From Pseudomonadota bacterium (GTDB taxonomy: Bacteria; Pseudomonadota; Gammaproteobacteria; Burkholderiales; Methylophilaceae): 64,000 bases of DNA. The stretch is from assembly GCA_029556915.1 (NCBI GenBank), contig JAKQIT010000048.1, positions 124,001-188,000 of the forward strand, written 5' to 3'. Positions 28,788-37,197 of this stretch are shown here, in pieces (positions within the stretch are counted from its first letter, which is position 1; each line of letters opens with the position of its first letter). The position numbers and the translations under genes were made by a program. The notes beneath the pieces are model-generated. The model worked only from the letters and a program-made list of their open reading frames with translations, did no database searches and was not told where the DNA came from.

Positions 28788-30575
28788 ATGATGCGTACAC
28801 ACTATTGCGGCCACTTAACCCGCGAACATATTGGTCAAACTGTTACCCTTTGTGGGTGGACTCACCGTAGGCGCGACCACGGCGGCGTAATTTTTATTGA
28901 TTTGCGCGATCGTGAAGGCATGGCGCAAATCGTGATTGACCCAGATACCAAAGAGGCTTTTGCCACGGCAGAAACCGTGCGCAATGAGTTTGTATTAAAA
29001 GTGGTGTGCAAAGTGCGCGCGCGCCCTGAGGGCACAGTAAACCCTAACTTACCTACGGGTGAAGTTGAAATGTTGGCCACTGAGATTGAGATTTTAAATG
29101 CCTCACTCACGCCACCGTTTATGCTAGATGATGAAAACTTAACTGAAACCGTGCGCCTAGAGCACCGCTATATTGATTTACGCCGCCCAGCAATGCAAAA
29201 AAACCTCATGCTGCGTTACAAAGTGGCTAAAAACTTGCGTGACTATTTAGATGAAAACGGCTTTATTGAAGTTGAAACACCAATGTTGACGCGTTCAACA
29301 CCTGAAGGTGCGCGCGATTACTTGGTGCCAAGCCGTGTGCATGCGGGCCATTTTTTTGCCTTGCCGCAATCCCCGCAATTATTTAAACAATTATTGATGG
29401 TGTCAGGTTTTGACCGTTACTTCCAAATCACTAAATGCTTCCGCGATGAAGATTTGCGCGCAGACCGCCAGCCAGAATTTACCCAAGTGGATATCGAAAC
29501 TTCTTTTATGGAAGAAAACGATATTATGGACTTGGTAGAAGAAATGATTCGTGGCATGCTCAAAAAAGTGCAACACGTCGATTTACCGGCTAAGTTCCCC
29601 CGCATGCCATTTAGCGAGGCGATGAACAAATACGGCTCTGATAAGCCAGATATGCGCGTCACGCTTGAAATCACTGAGCTTTCAGATGTAATGAAAGACG
29701 TCGATTTTAAAGTGTTTGCAGGTGCTGCAAACATGGCGGGTGGCCGTGTGGCAGCCTTGCGTGTGCCTAACGGTGCGGCCATTTCACGTTCTGAGATTGA
29801 TGCTTACACTGAGTTTGTAAAAATTTACGGCGCTAAAGGCTTGGCGTACATCAAGATAAACGATACAACAAAATTGAACGAAGAAGGCTTGCAAAGCCCG
29901 ATTGTGAAAAACATTCACGTGGGCGCGCTACAAGCCATTATTGACCGCACAGGCGCGCAAAACGGCGACATCGTGTTCTTTGGTGCAGACAAAGCTAAAG
30001 TGGTGAATGAAGCGCTAGGCGCACTGCGCCTTAAAGTGGGGCACGATAAAGGTCATGTAGATGGCCGCGCTTGGGCGCCATTGTGGGTGGTGGACTTCCC
30101 CATGTTTGAACATGATGAAGAAAATGACCGCTGGGCGGCATTACACCACCCATTCACCTCACCAAAAGATGGGCATGAAGACTTACTTACCACCAACCCA
30201 GGTGCTGCGCTTTCAAAAGCGTACGACATGGTGTTAAACGGCTGGGAAGTTGGCGGTGGCTCAGTGCGTATTCACAAAGAAGAAGTGCAATCTAAAGTGT
30301 TTGATGCGCTAAAAATTAGCAAAGAAGAAGCGCAAGAAAAATTTGGCTTCTTGCTCGATGCCTTGCAATACGGTGCGCCTCCACACGGTGGCTTAGCATT
30401 TGGTTTAGACCGTTTGGTGACATTGATGACAGGTGCAGAATCAATTCGTGATGTGATTGCCTTCCCTAAAACCCAACGTGCACAATGCTTAATGACCAAT
30501 GCGCCGAATGGAGTGGATGAGAAGCAACTTCGCGAATTGCATATTCGCGTTCGCACGCCTGCTACTGCCTCTTAA
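28788..30575 (+). CDS. aspS: Aspartyl-tRNA synthetase
   Basis: Class II synthetase charging tRNA-Asp (possibly also tRNA-Asn; specificity is not readable here). The N-terminal OB anticodon-binding domain (1-110) contains [19 protein letters not shown]. Catalytic motif 2 [16 protein letters not shown] and motif 3 [11 protein letters not shown] are intact, with the bacterial GAD insertion between (about 290-420). At 595 residues it is normal. The usual bacterial start MRTHYCG begins at the second of two adjacent ATGs (28791). Confidence 0.98.
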   Translation: MMRTHYCGHLTREHIGQTVTLCGWTHRRRDHGGVIFIDLRDREGMAQIVIDPDTKEAFATAETVRNEFVLKVVCKVRARPEGTVNPNLPTGEVEMLATEIEILNASLTPPFMLDDENLTETVRLEHRYIDLRRPAMQKNLMLRYKVAKNLRDYLDENGFIEVETPMLTRSTPEGARDYLVPSRVHAGHFFALPQSPQLFKQLLMVSGFDRYFQITKCFRDEDLRADRQPEFTQVDIETSFMEENDIMDLVEEMIRGMLKKVQHVDLPAKFPRMPFSEAMNKYGSDKPDMRVTLEITELSDVMKDVDFKVFAGAANMAGGRVAALRVPNGAAISRSEIDAYTEFVKIYGAKGLAYIKINDTTKLNEEGLQSPIVKNIHVGALQAIIDRTGAQNGDIVFFGADKAKVVNEALGALRLKVGHDKGHVDGRAWAPLWVVDFPMFEHDEENDRWAALHHPFTSPKDGHEDLLTTNPGAALSKAYDMVLNGWEVGGGSVRIHKEEVQSKVFDALKISKEEAQEKFGFLLDALQYGAPPHGGLAFGLDRLVTLMTGAESIRDVIAFPKTQRAQCLMTNAPNGVDEKQLRELHIRVRTPATAS

Positions 30576-30576
30576 A

Positions 30577-31428
30577 ATGAAAAAACTGCCATCATTTGAT
30601 GATTTAATGCGCCCTTTGATTGATGCGTTGAATGCACTTGGTGGTTCAGGTTCAGTTGAAGAGATTTATTCTAAAGTTGTTGAGTTAACAGGTTTTTCTG
30701 ATGAGACCCTAGCTCAGTTGCACGACGCAGAGAAAAGCGGTTTAACTGAAGTGGGTTATAGATTAGCATGGGCTAGAACCTATCTTAAAAAATATGGTTT
30801 TCTTGAAAATTCAAGCCGCGGAATATGGGCGCTAACTGATAAAGCCAGAGCATCAAAATCATTTAACCAGAAAGAAATTGTAAATTTTGTTAGAGCGTTG
30901 GATAAGCCACAAAATACCAAAACACCAGTACAGGACATTACAAGTTTAGAGTTAAATGAAGAGCAAAGTTGGAAAGAAAAGTTATCTTCAGTGCTAACTC
31001 AAAAACTTGACCCATCGGCATTTGAAAGATTGGTGCAAAGGTTACTTAGAGAGTCTGGTTTTATTCAAGTAGAGGTGACTGGTCGAACTGGTGATGGAGG
31101 TATTGATGGAAAAGGAATAGCCAAGATACATGGCTTTATGAGTTTTCATGTCTTGTTTCAATGCAAACGTTACAAAGGTTCAGTAGGCTCTAGTGAAATC
31201 AGAGATTTCCGAGGAGCTATGGTTGGAAGAGCTGATAAGGGGTTATTTATTACTACTGGCACATTTACTCCAGCGGCAATCAAAGAAGCAACAAGAGATG
31301 GTGCACCTCCTATAGACTTGGTGGATGGTGATGAATTAGCAGATAAACTCAAAGAGTTTGAACTTGGCTTAAAACGGGAAATGGTTGAGAAAATTGTAGT
31401 AGATGAAAAGTGGTTTGAAGGACTTTAA
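30577..31428 (+). CDS. mrr: Mrr-type restriction endonuclease
   Basis: Predicted type IV (modification-dependent) endonuclease of 283 residues. The N-terminal Mrr_N winged-helix DNA-binding domain (about 5-90) precedes a PD-(D/E)XK catalytic domain (about 140-265) with FERLVQRLLRESGF, GRTGDGGIDG (metal Asp) and FQCKRYKG (Q-x-K). The start is one base after the aspS stop, the downstream gene starts one base after its stop, and its base composition looks more AT-rich than aspS. This suggests neat insertion into a housekeeping transcript. It may cut foreign DNA with methylated bases; target unknown. Confidence 0.88.
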   Translation: MKKLPSFDDLMRPLIDALNALGGSGSVEEIYSKVVELTGFSDETLAQLHDAEKSGLTEVGYRLAWARTYLKKYGFLENSSRGIWALTDKARASKSFNQKEIVNFVRALDKPQNTKTPVQDITSLELNEEQSWKEKLSSVLTQKLDPSAFERLVQRLLRESGFIQVEVTGRTGDGGIDGKGIAKIHGFMSFHVLFQCKRYKGSVGSSEIRDFRGAMVGRADKGLFITTGTFTPAAIKEATRDGAPPIDLVDGDELADKLKEFELGLKREMVEKIVVDEKWFEGL

Positions 31429-31429
31429 T

Positions 31430-31810
31430 ATGCCAGTCACCCAACTCAACCACGTTAACCTTCGCACGCCTTACGAGACGATGCTTAAACTGAAAGACTT
31501 CTATTGCGATGTAGTGGGCTTAAAAGTAGGGCCGCGTGAGGGTTTTACCAGCCGTGGTTTTTGGCTTTATATTGGCGATACGCACGTGATGCACTTGGCG
31601 GAATATCGGGGTGAGGGCGCTCCTCTTACCGATGTGTTGACGACGATTGACCATATTTCTTTTACTTGCACCGATATGCCCGCGATGGAAGCGCATCTAA
31701 AAGCACACAACATTGATTATTCAATCCGCGATTTACCTGTGCTTAACGTCAAGCAAATCAACTTTAAAGACCCAGTAGGCAATGGGGTGGAGTTGTTTTT
31801 TTACATGTAA
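31430..31810 (+). CDS. VOC/glyoxalase superfamily protein
   Basis: A single-domain vicinal oxygen chelate protein of 126 residues. Candidate metal ligands are His in LNHVNL (about 7), HVMHLAEY (about 47-50), IDHISF (about 75) and Glu in GVELFF (near 122). The family covers glyoxalases, dioxygenases and resistance proteins, and the substrate cannot be named. The start is one base after mrr. Confidence 0.82.
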   Translation: MPVTQLNHVNLRTPYETMLKLKDFYCDVVGLKVGPREGFTSRGFWLYIGDTHVMHLAEYRGEGAPLTDVLTTIDHISFTCTDMPAMEAHLKAHNIDYSIRDLPVLNVKQINFKDPVGNGVELFFYM

Positions 31811-31884
31811 TTTAAGCTTGTCAACGTAAGTGGTTTTTCTCACGTTTCTGTCTGGCAATATTTAAGCGAATAAAGTTTGATTTG

Positions 31885-31900
31885 TGTGACACACATCACA
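31885..31900. promoter_or_regulatory. Perfect CRP-type operator upstream of the SoxYZ-like gene
   Basis: TGTGA-CACACA-TCACA is the exact consensus dyad of CRP-family regulators. A TAAAAT at 31921-31926 would start transcription near 31933, placing the dyad centre near -41, the class II activation position. Confidence 0.7.
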
Positions 31901-31920
31901 TATCTTTGCAATAAAACTCA

Positions 31921-31926
31921 TAAAAT
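31921..31926 (+). promoter_or_regulatory. Candidate -10 element of the SoxYZ-like gene
   Basis: TAAAAT placed about 20 bp after the CRP-type dyad. No good -35 is visible, which fits an activator-dependent promoter. Confidence 0.45.
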
Positions 31927-31990
31927 GCGAACTACGTGGTAGAGAAACTGCCCAATGGACGTAAACATAAAAATTATGGAGTGTGGAAAA

Positions 31991-32788
31991 ATGAATAATC
32001 AATGGATGAAAAAAATTATCATTGCAGCTGGTTTATCAGTTGCCTTGGTGGGCAATGCTTTTGCCGAGGCTGACCCAAAATTATGGCCAGTAATGAAAGA
32101 AGCATTTTTTGCAAAACGCGAGATGCAAGATGTGACTTTTATGAAAATTGAAGCGCCCAAACGTGCAGAAAGTGGCGCACAGGTGCCAGTAACTTACACG
32201 ATTGATAATGCCGCTGCGGGTGGGGTGAAAATTGTCAAACTGTATGCGTTTGTTGATGCAAACCCAATTCCACTCACAGCGACTTATCACTTAACGGATG
32301 CGATTGGCGACTTTAACTTATCTACCCGTATTCGCTTTGAAACAGATGCTTTTGTGCGCTTAGTGGGTGAAGATGCGAGTGGTAAGTTGTATTTAGCTTC
32401 ACGTCAAATTCGCGCTGCGGGTGGTTGCGGTGGCATGGTAGAAAATGATGAAGCAGCAATTCGTGCAGTAGCGGGTAAAATTAAATTGAACGTAGAGGCT
32501 GCCAAAGCAGGCGCACCAGCAACCACAACCTTTAATATTAAACATATTATGCGTACTGGGCTGCAACGTGATTTGGTTTCACAAGGCTATGTGCCAGCGT
32601 TTTATATCAATAAAACCGAGTTTAAATATAACGGTAAGCCTTTAATGACAGTGGATGTAGGGGTGGGTACTGCTGAAGATCCATACTTTAAGTTCAACTT
32701 TACGCCTAAAGAAGCCGGCAAATTAGAAGTAACGGCAACCGACAATGAAGGTAAAACATTTGCACATGCAATTGATGTAAAAGTTTAA
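31991..32788 (+). CDS. Quinoprotein dehydrogenase-associated SoxYZ-like carrier protein
   Basis: Exported 265-residue fusion of a SoxY-like and a SoxZ-like domain. The signal peptide is about 1-24 (ending NAFAEA). The SoxY-like half ends with GGCGG (about 141-145), the motif whose Cys carries the substrate in SoxY, here followed by a linker and a SoxZ-like half (about 160-265) with HIMRTGLQRD. The family is linked to PQQ alcohol dehydrogenases in methylotrophs; no dehydrogenase or sox gene is in this window. Start chosen at 31991 behind GGAGTGTGG; the earlier ATG at 31955 would spoil the signal peptide. It is monocistronic with a terminator. Confidence 0.88.
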   Translation: MNNQWMKKIIIAAGLSVALVGNAFAEADPKLWPVMKEAFFAKREMQDVTFMKIEAPKRAESGAQVPVTYTIDNAAAGGVKIVKLYAFVDANPIPLTATYHLTDAIGDFNLSTRIRFETDAFVRLVGEDASGKLYLASRQIRAAGGCGGMVENDEAAIRAVAGKIKLNVEAAKAGAPATTTFNIKHIMRTGLQRDLVSQGYVPAFYINKTEFKYNGKPLMTVDVGVGTAEDPYFKFNFTPKEAGKLEVTATDNEGKTFAHAIDVKV

Positions 32789-32805
32789 GCAAACTTTAAG
32801 CGTCG

Positions 32806-32835
32806 AAAAAAGGTCTCCATGCGGAGGCCTTTTTT
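32806..32835 (+). terminator. Terminator after the SoxYZ-like gene
   Basis: Stem AAGGTCTCC / GGAGGCCTT (one wobble) with a four-base loop and flanking A- and T-runs. Confidence 0.9.
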
Positions 32836-32881
32836 ATTCATGTGATAAAATGAGCCAGATTTTTTTAGATTAGAGGCCACC

Positions 32882-33301
32882 ATGAAAAGCTACCGTAAAG
32901 AACTTTGGTTTAATTTGCCAGCGCGTATGGCATTTAAAAATATCACTGGTGAAATTCGCGAATGTTTGCGTGAAAGTGGCGTAAAAGAAGGTTTAGTGCT
33001 GGTGAATGCCATGCACATTACCGCCAGCGTATTTATTAACGATGATGAACGAGGTTTGCATCATGATTATGGCCTTTGGCTTGAAAAACTGGCGCCACAT
33101 GAGCCGGTGAGCGGGTATCGCCATAATGATACGGGTGAAGACAATGCTGATGCGCACATGAAACGCCAAGTCATGGGGCGTGAAGTGGTGTGTGCGGTGA
33201 CCAATGGGCAGCTTGATTTTGGCCCGTGGGAACAGATTTTTTACGGTGAGTTTGATGGGCGACGTAATAAGCGCGTGTTGGTTAAAATCATCGGCGAATA
33301 A
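32882..33301 (+). CDS. yjbQ: YjbQ/UPF0047 family protein
   Basis: A 139-residue protein of the conserved YjbQ family. Typical segments are [15 protein letters not shown], the [19 protein letters not shown] block with metal-site histidines, and [18 protein letters not shown]. Some members have weak thiamine-phosphate synthase activity; the physiological role is uncertain. A solitary gene; its stop codon lies at the edge of the long palindrome that follows. Confidence 0.9.
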   Translation: MKSYRKELWFNLPARMAFKNITGEIRECLRESGVKEGLVLVNAMHITASVFINDDERGLHHDYGLWLEKLAPHEPVSGYRHNDTGEDNADAHMKRQVMGREVVCAVTNGQLDFGPWEQIFYGEFDGRRNKRVLVKIIGE

Positions 33302-33420
33302 ATTTAAAAATTCGTCGTCATACTGTGTTGTAAAACCAAAAATCTTGCCTTACATACTGGGTGTATGCTGCGGCAATATTTTTAGCTTTACGCCTTGTCT
33401 GACTTAGGCTTTTTAAATTT
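33300..33420. repeat. 121-bp long palindromic element between yjbQ and yegQ
   Basis: The outer ends AAATTTAAAAA and TTTTTAAATTT are exact complements. Inside, CATACTGTGTTG, AAAACCAAAAATCTTGCC and, on the other side, GGCAATATTTTTAGCTTT and CGCCTTGTCTG pair imperfectly. The centre CATACTGGGTGTATG is itself palindromic. It fills nearly all the spacer and looks like a MITE-like or REP-like element rather than a simple terminator. Confidence 0.75.
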
Positions 33421-33451
33421 TAAAGTAGTAATGAGAGGTTAGTTTTTAAAT

Positions 33452-34798
33452 ATGAGAGAAGTTGAGCTTTTAGCCCCAGCGGGCGATTTAGACCGTATGC
33501 GTACGGCGTTTGATTACGGTGCAGATGCGGTATATGCAGGCCAGCCACGCTATAGCTTGCGCGTGCGTGAGAATGATTTTTCGATGCAAAATCTCGAAAT
33601 CGGCATTCAAGAAGCGCATGCGCGCGGAAAAAAGTTTTTTGTGGCGAGCAATATTTCTCCGCATAACGCAAAACTCAAAACCTATATGCGCGATATGGAG
33701 CCTGTCATCGCCATGAAGCCAGATGCGCTGATTATGGCTGACCCCGGCTTGATTATGATGGTGCGCGAGCGCTGGCCAGAAATGGATGTGCATTTATCGG
33801 TGCAAGCCAATGCGGTGAATTATGCGGCGGTTAAATTTTGGCGTAGCATGGGGCTCACGCGCGTGATTTTATCGCGCGAGTTGTCGATAGATGAGATTGA
33901 AGAAATCCGCCAAGAATGCCCTGATATGGAATTAGAAGTGTTTGTTCACGGCGCTTTATGCATTGCCTATTCTGGCCGTTGCTTGCTTTCTGGTTATTTT
34001 AATTCACGCGACCCCAACCAAGGCTCTTGCACTAATAGTTGCCGTTGGGATTACAAAGTGCACGATGCGCAGCCCGATGCGGCAGGCGTAATTCGCTTAA
34101 AAGAGTTTGATTTTCAAGCGGAAATGGCAAAGTCTAACTTGTCTTCTTGTGGTTCATTACCGCGCCACCCTGAGGCTGACAAAGTATTTTTGATTGAAGA
34201 AAAAGGCCGCCCCGGTGATTTGTTGCCGATTATGGAAGATGAGCACGGCACTTACATCATGAACAGTAAAGATTTGCGTGCAATTGAGCATGTAGAACGC
34301 TTGATTAAAATTGGCGTAGATTCGCTCAAAATTGAAGGCCGTACAAAATCGCGCTATTACGTGGCGCGCACGGCGCAAAATTATCGCCAAGCGATTGATG
34401 ATGCCGTGGCTGGCCGTCCGTTTGATTGGCGATTATTAGGCGAGTTGGAAAACCTAGCGAATCGCGGTTACACGGATGGTTTCTATCAGCGCCATCATAC
34501 GGCTGAGCATCAAAATTACAAGCAAGGCCATTCAAAATCAAACCAAAGTTTGTATGTAGGCGATGTAGTGGCTTTTGATGCGGCAAAGGGGTTGGCTGAT
34601 ATTGAGGCGCGTAATAAATTTGGCGTGGGCGACAGGCTGCAAATTATTCACCCAAGTGGCAACACAGATATTGTGATTGAAACTTTATTCAACAAAAAAG
34701 GTGAGCCTGTGCAAGAGGCTTCAGGCAGTGGGCATTTTGTGCGTTTGCCGATTCAGGCACAAAACTTACAAAACGCGATGGTGGCAAAATATCTTTGA
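33452..34798 (+). CDS. yegQ: tRNA hydroxylation protein TrhP/YegQ, peptidase U32 family
   Basis: A U32-family protein of 448 residues. TrhP acts in prephenate-dependent formation of 5-hydroxyuridine at tRNA position 34; despite the family name it is not a proven protease. LLAPAGDLDRMRTAFDYGADAVYAG starts the TIM-barrel-like region. The cysteine cluster HGALCIAYSGRCLLSGY ... GSCTNSCRW (about 166-200) is the signature and probably binds a metal cluster, and EDEHGTYIMNSKDL is strongly conserved. It is flanked by the 121-bp palindrome upstream and hairpin-repeat copy 4 downstream. Confidence 0.92.
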   Translation: MREVELLAPAGDLDRMRTAFDYGADAVYAGQPRYSLRVRENDFSMQNLEIGIQEAHARGKKFFVASNISPHNAKLKTYMRDMEPVIAMKPDALIMADPGLIMMVRERWPEMDVHLSVQANAVNYAAVKFWRSMGLTRVILSRELSIDEIEEIRQECPDMELEVFVHGALCIAYSGRCLLSGYFNSRDPNQGSCTNSCRWDYKVHDAQPDAAGVIRLKEFDFQAEMAKSNLSSCGSLPRHPEADKVFLIEEKGRPGDLLPIMEDEHGTYIMNSKDLRAIEHVERLIKIGVDSLKIEGRTKSRYYVARTAQNYRQAIDDAVAGRPFDWRLLGELENLANRGYTDGFYQRHHTAEHQNYKQGHSKSNQSLYVGDVVAFDAAKGLADIEARNKFGVGDRLQIIHPSGNTDIVIETLFNKKGEPVQEASGSGHFVRLPIQAQNLQNAMVAKYL

Positions 34799-34828
34799 TA
34801 TATTTTTCTTAAAAATTAAGCAAAATCT

Positions 34829-34941
34829 GCCCGAGAGAAAATACCTGCCCTGGAAGCCGCATGGATACTGGCTTTCGCATTCGACTTAGTGCTTTAGCAC
34901 TTAGCGAGAATGGTGATGCCTAGTACTGGTACAGGGCAGGT
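34829..34941 (+). repeat. Hairpin-repeat family, copy 4 (expanded, nested palindrome)
   Basis: The box GCCCGAGAGAAAAT and arm ACCTGCCCTGGAAGCC with loop GCATGGATACT are typical. The closing outer arm CAGGGCAGGT is displaced to 34932-34941, with about 55 extra bases between. These extra bases include a second hairpin around ACTTAGTGCT-TT-AGCACTTAG. It lies between convergent genes. Confidence 0.8.
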
Positions 34942-34960
34942 GAAAAGAAGATGGTGCGTT

Positions 34961-35392
34961 TTAGCTTCTAATATATTGCTCTAATTGCTGTATCAGCCGT
35001 TGTTGATAATCAATCGTTTCTTTCACCAAATCGCCTATTGAAAGCATGCCCACCACTTTGTTGTTTTGTATCACAGGCAGGTGGCGAATGCGTTTATCGG
35101 TGATTATACTTAACGCATAATCAACCGTATCTTCTGGTTTAACGGCAAATACTTGGCTCGTCATCACCTCACTAATCGGCGTGGTTTTTGATGTTTTACC
35201 TTTTAGCACTACCTCGCGCGCATAATCACGCTCAGAAAATATACCCGCTAATTGCTCACCTTGCAGCACCACTAACGCGCCAATTTTATATTCAGCCATC
35301 AGCACCAGTGCATCAAAAACCGATTGTTGCGGCAAAATAGAAATCACATTTTTATAATTTTTTTGATCTAATAATTGTTGTAATGTTTTCAT
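34961..35392 (-). CDS. CBS-pair domain protein
   Basis: A 143-residue cytoplasmic protein made of two CBS repeats (about 1-65 and 75-135), a Bateman module that usually binds adenosyl nucleotides. Conserved segments are GALVVLQGEQLAGIFSERDYAREV and VMTSQVFAVKPEDT, and RIRHLPVIQNNKVVGMLSIGDLVK in the second repeat. Start chosen at 35392, where AGGAGA precedes the ATG; a longer frame reaching 35482 lacks such a site and would overlap the divergent transporter. Partner unknown. Confidence 0.88.
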   Translation of the reverse strand: MKTLQQLLDQKNYKNVISILPQQSVFDALVLMAEYKIGALVVLQGEQLAGIFSERDYAREVVLKGKTSKTTPISEVMTSQVFAVKPEDTVDYALSIITDKRIRHLPVIQNNKVVGMLSIGDLVKETIDYQQRLIQQLEQYIRS

Positions 35393-35476
35393 GATTGTCT
35401 CCTGATTGTCCACGCCATGTAAAAATATACGCTTTATAATGGCAATAGCAATACTCTCAACCCAAAGAATACCACC

Positions 35477-36388
35477 ATGCAAAAAAATATCACCGTAAAA
35501 GCATTTCTTGCTCTTTTTATTCTCACGCTTATTTGGGGATATAACTGGGTGGTGATGAAATTAGCGGTGCAATATGCAAGCCCTTTTCAGTTTGCTGCTT
35601 TACGCACTTTTTTGGGGGCAATCATGTTATTTGTTGTGATTGTTCTTACAAAAAGACCATTGGCACTCAAAGAGTTTCCCACCATGCTTTTGCTTGGGTT
35701 GTTGCAAACTTGCGGCTTTACGGGTTTGCTTATTTGGGCATTGGTAGAGGGCAGTGCGGGCAAAACTGCGGTGCTAGCTTACACCATGCCATTTTGGGTC
35801 ATGCTGTTTGCTTGGCCTATGCTGGGTGAAAAAGTACAAGGCTGGCAATGGCTAGCAGTAGTATTTGCTTTGTTTGGCATGGTGCTGATTTTTGACCCGC
35901 TGCACATCAAAGCGGATGGCTTTAGTATGTTTTTAGCGGTTTGCTCGGGAATTTCATGGGCAATATCAGCCATCGTATCTAAAAAATTACACCATCGCGC
36001 GCCTGAGCTAGACTTGCTCAATATTACCGCATGGCAAACCTTACTAGGCTGTATCCCCATTATTATTGTGGCGCTGATATTGCCAGCCCCAGCCATACAG
36101 TGGACGATGACTTTCAATTTAACCATCATCTACAGCATGTTTCTAAGTGGTAGCTTGGCTTGGGTGTTGTGGGTGTATGCTTTGCAGCGCTTGCCAGCGG
36201 GGTCGGCCAGTATGGCGACCATGTTAGCGCCCATTATTGGTGTGCTTTCCGCATGGCTACAACTAGGCGAAGTGCCAACGACCATCGAGTTAGTCGGTAT
36301 GATTTTAGTCGCACTCGCTTTGGTGATTATTTCGGTTGTGACGATTAAAAAACACCAAGCGATTGATATTGCCGAAGGCCAAGAGTGA
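35477..36388 (+). CDS. EamA/DMT-superfamily transporter
   Basis: Inner-membrane protein of 303 residues with ten predicted helices in two EamA repeats. The N-terminal repeat begins FILTLIWGYNWVVMKLAV, and the second contains SGISWAISAIVSKKL and a terminal GMILVALALVIISV. It is probably a metabolite or amino-acid exporter; substrate unknown. It is divergent from the CBS gene and 78 bp upstream of yebC. Confidence 0.87.
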   Translation: MQKNITVKAFLALFILTLIWGYNWVVMKLAVQYASPFQFAALRTFLGAIMLFVVIVLTKRPLALKEFPTMLLLGLLQTCGFTGLLIWALVEGSAGKTAVLAYTMPFWVMLFAWPMLGEKVQGWQWLAVVFALFGMVLIFDPLHIKADGFSMFLAVCSGISWAISAIVSKKLHHRAPELDLLNITAWQTLLGCIPIIIVALILPAPAIQWTMTFNLTIIYSMFLSGSLAWVLWVYALQRLPAGSASMATMLAPIIGVLSAWLQLGEVPTTIELVGMILVALALVIISVVTIKKHQAIDIAEGQE

Positions 36389-36466
36389 TGCATTTAGCGT
36401 GGCAAGCATGGGCGTGTTAAAATGCACGTTTTATGTTTACGCAAAAAGAATTAAAGGAATCGTCAC

Positions 36467-37195
36467 ATGGCTGGTCATAGTAAATGGGCAAATATTCAAC
36501 ATCGCAAAGGGCGTCAAGATGCCAAGCGCGGTAAAATTTTTACCAAAATCATTAAAGAAATCACGGTAGCTGCGCGCCTAGGCGGTGGCGATGCCAATAT
36601 GAACCCGCGTTTACGTGCCGCTGTGGCCGAGGCCAAAGAAGAAAACATGCCGTCAGATAACATTACGCGCGCCATTAAAAAAGGCACGGGCGAGCTAGAG
36701 GGCGTGAACTATGAAGAGATTCGCTACGAAGGCTATGGTATTAACGGTGCTGCGATTATTATTGATTGCCTTACCGATAACAAACAGCGTGCCGTGATGG
36801 AAGTGCGCCATGCGCTGAGCAAAAATGGCGGCAATTTAGGCACCGATGGCAGCGTGGTGTTTATGTTTAAGCATTGCGGTAGCCTGATTTACGAGCCAGG
36901 CACGAGTGAAGATAAAGTCATGGAAATTGCCCTTGAAGCGGGCGCAGAAGATATTGTGGTGGATGAAGAAGACGGCAGCATTGAAGTGATTACGCCACCA
37001 AGTGACTTTTTAACGGTAAAAGAAGCGATGGAAGCTGCTGGACTAAAAGCAGTGATGGCGGAAATTACCATGAAGCCGAATATGGAAACCATTTTTACGG
37101 GCGACGATGCGGTGAAAATGCAGAAAATCCTCGATACGTTAGAAGATTTAGACGATGTGCAGGATGTTTATACGACGGCGGTGATAGAGGAATAA
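36467..37195 (+). CDS. yebC: YebC/PmpR family protein
   Basis: A 242-residue three-domain protein of the YebC family, described as transcription factors and more recently as ribosome-associated factors helping proline-rich translation. [25 protein letters not shown] is represented here by its start [37 protein letters not shown] and the acidic EVITPPSDF region are typical. In many proteobacteria yebC stands directly before ruvC; here two other genes intervene and a nuclease-like gene follows after two bases. Confidence 0.95.
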   Translation: MAGHSKWANIQHRKGRQDAKRGKIFTKIIKEITVAARLGGGDANMNPRLRAAVAEAKEENMPSDNITRAIKKGTGELEGVNYEEIRYEGYGINGAAIIIDCLTDNKQRAVMEVRHALSKNGGNLGTDGSVVFMFKHCGSLIYEPGTSEDKVMEIALEAGAEDIVVDEEDGSIEVITPPSDFLTVKEAMEAAGLKAVMAEITMKPNMETIFTGDDAVKMQKILDTLEDLDDVQDVYTTAVIEE

Positions 37196-37197
37196 AA

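Noticed and set aside
35393-35482. Longer N-terminus for the CBS-domain protein
   Set aside because: The extension has no ribosome binding site and overlaps the divergent transporter start, whereas the ATG at 35392 has AGGAGA in the right position.
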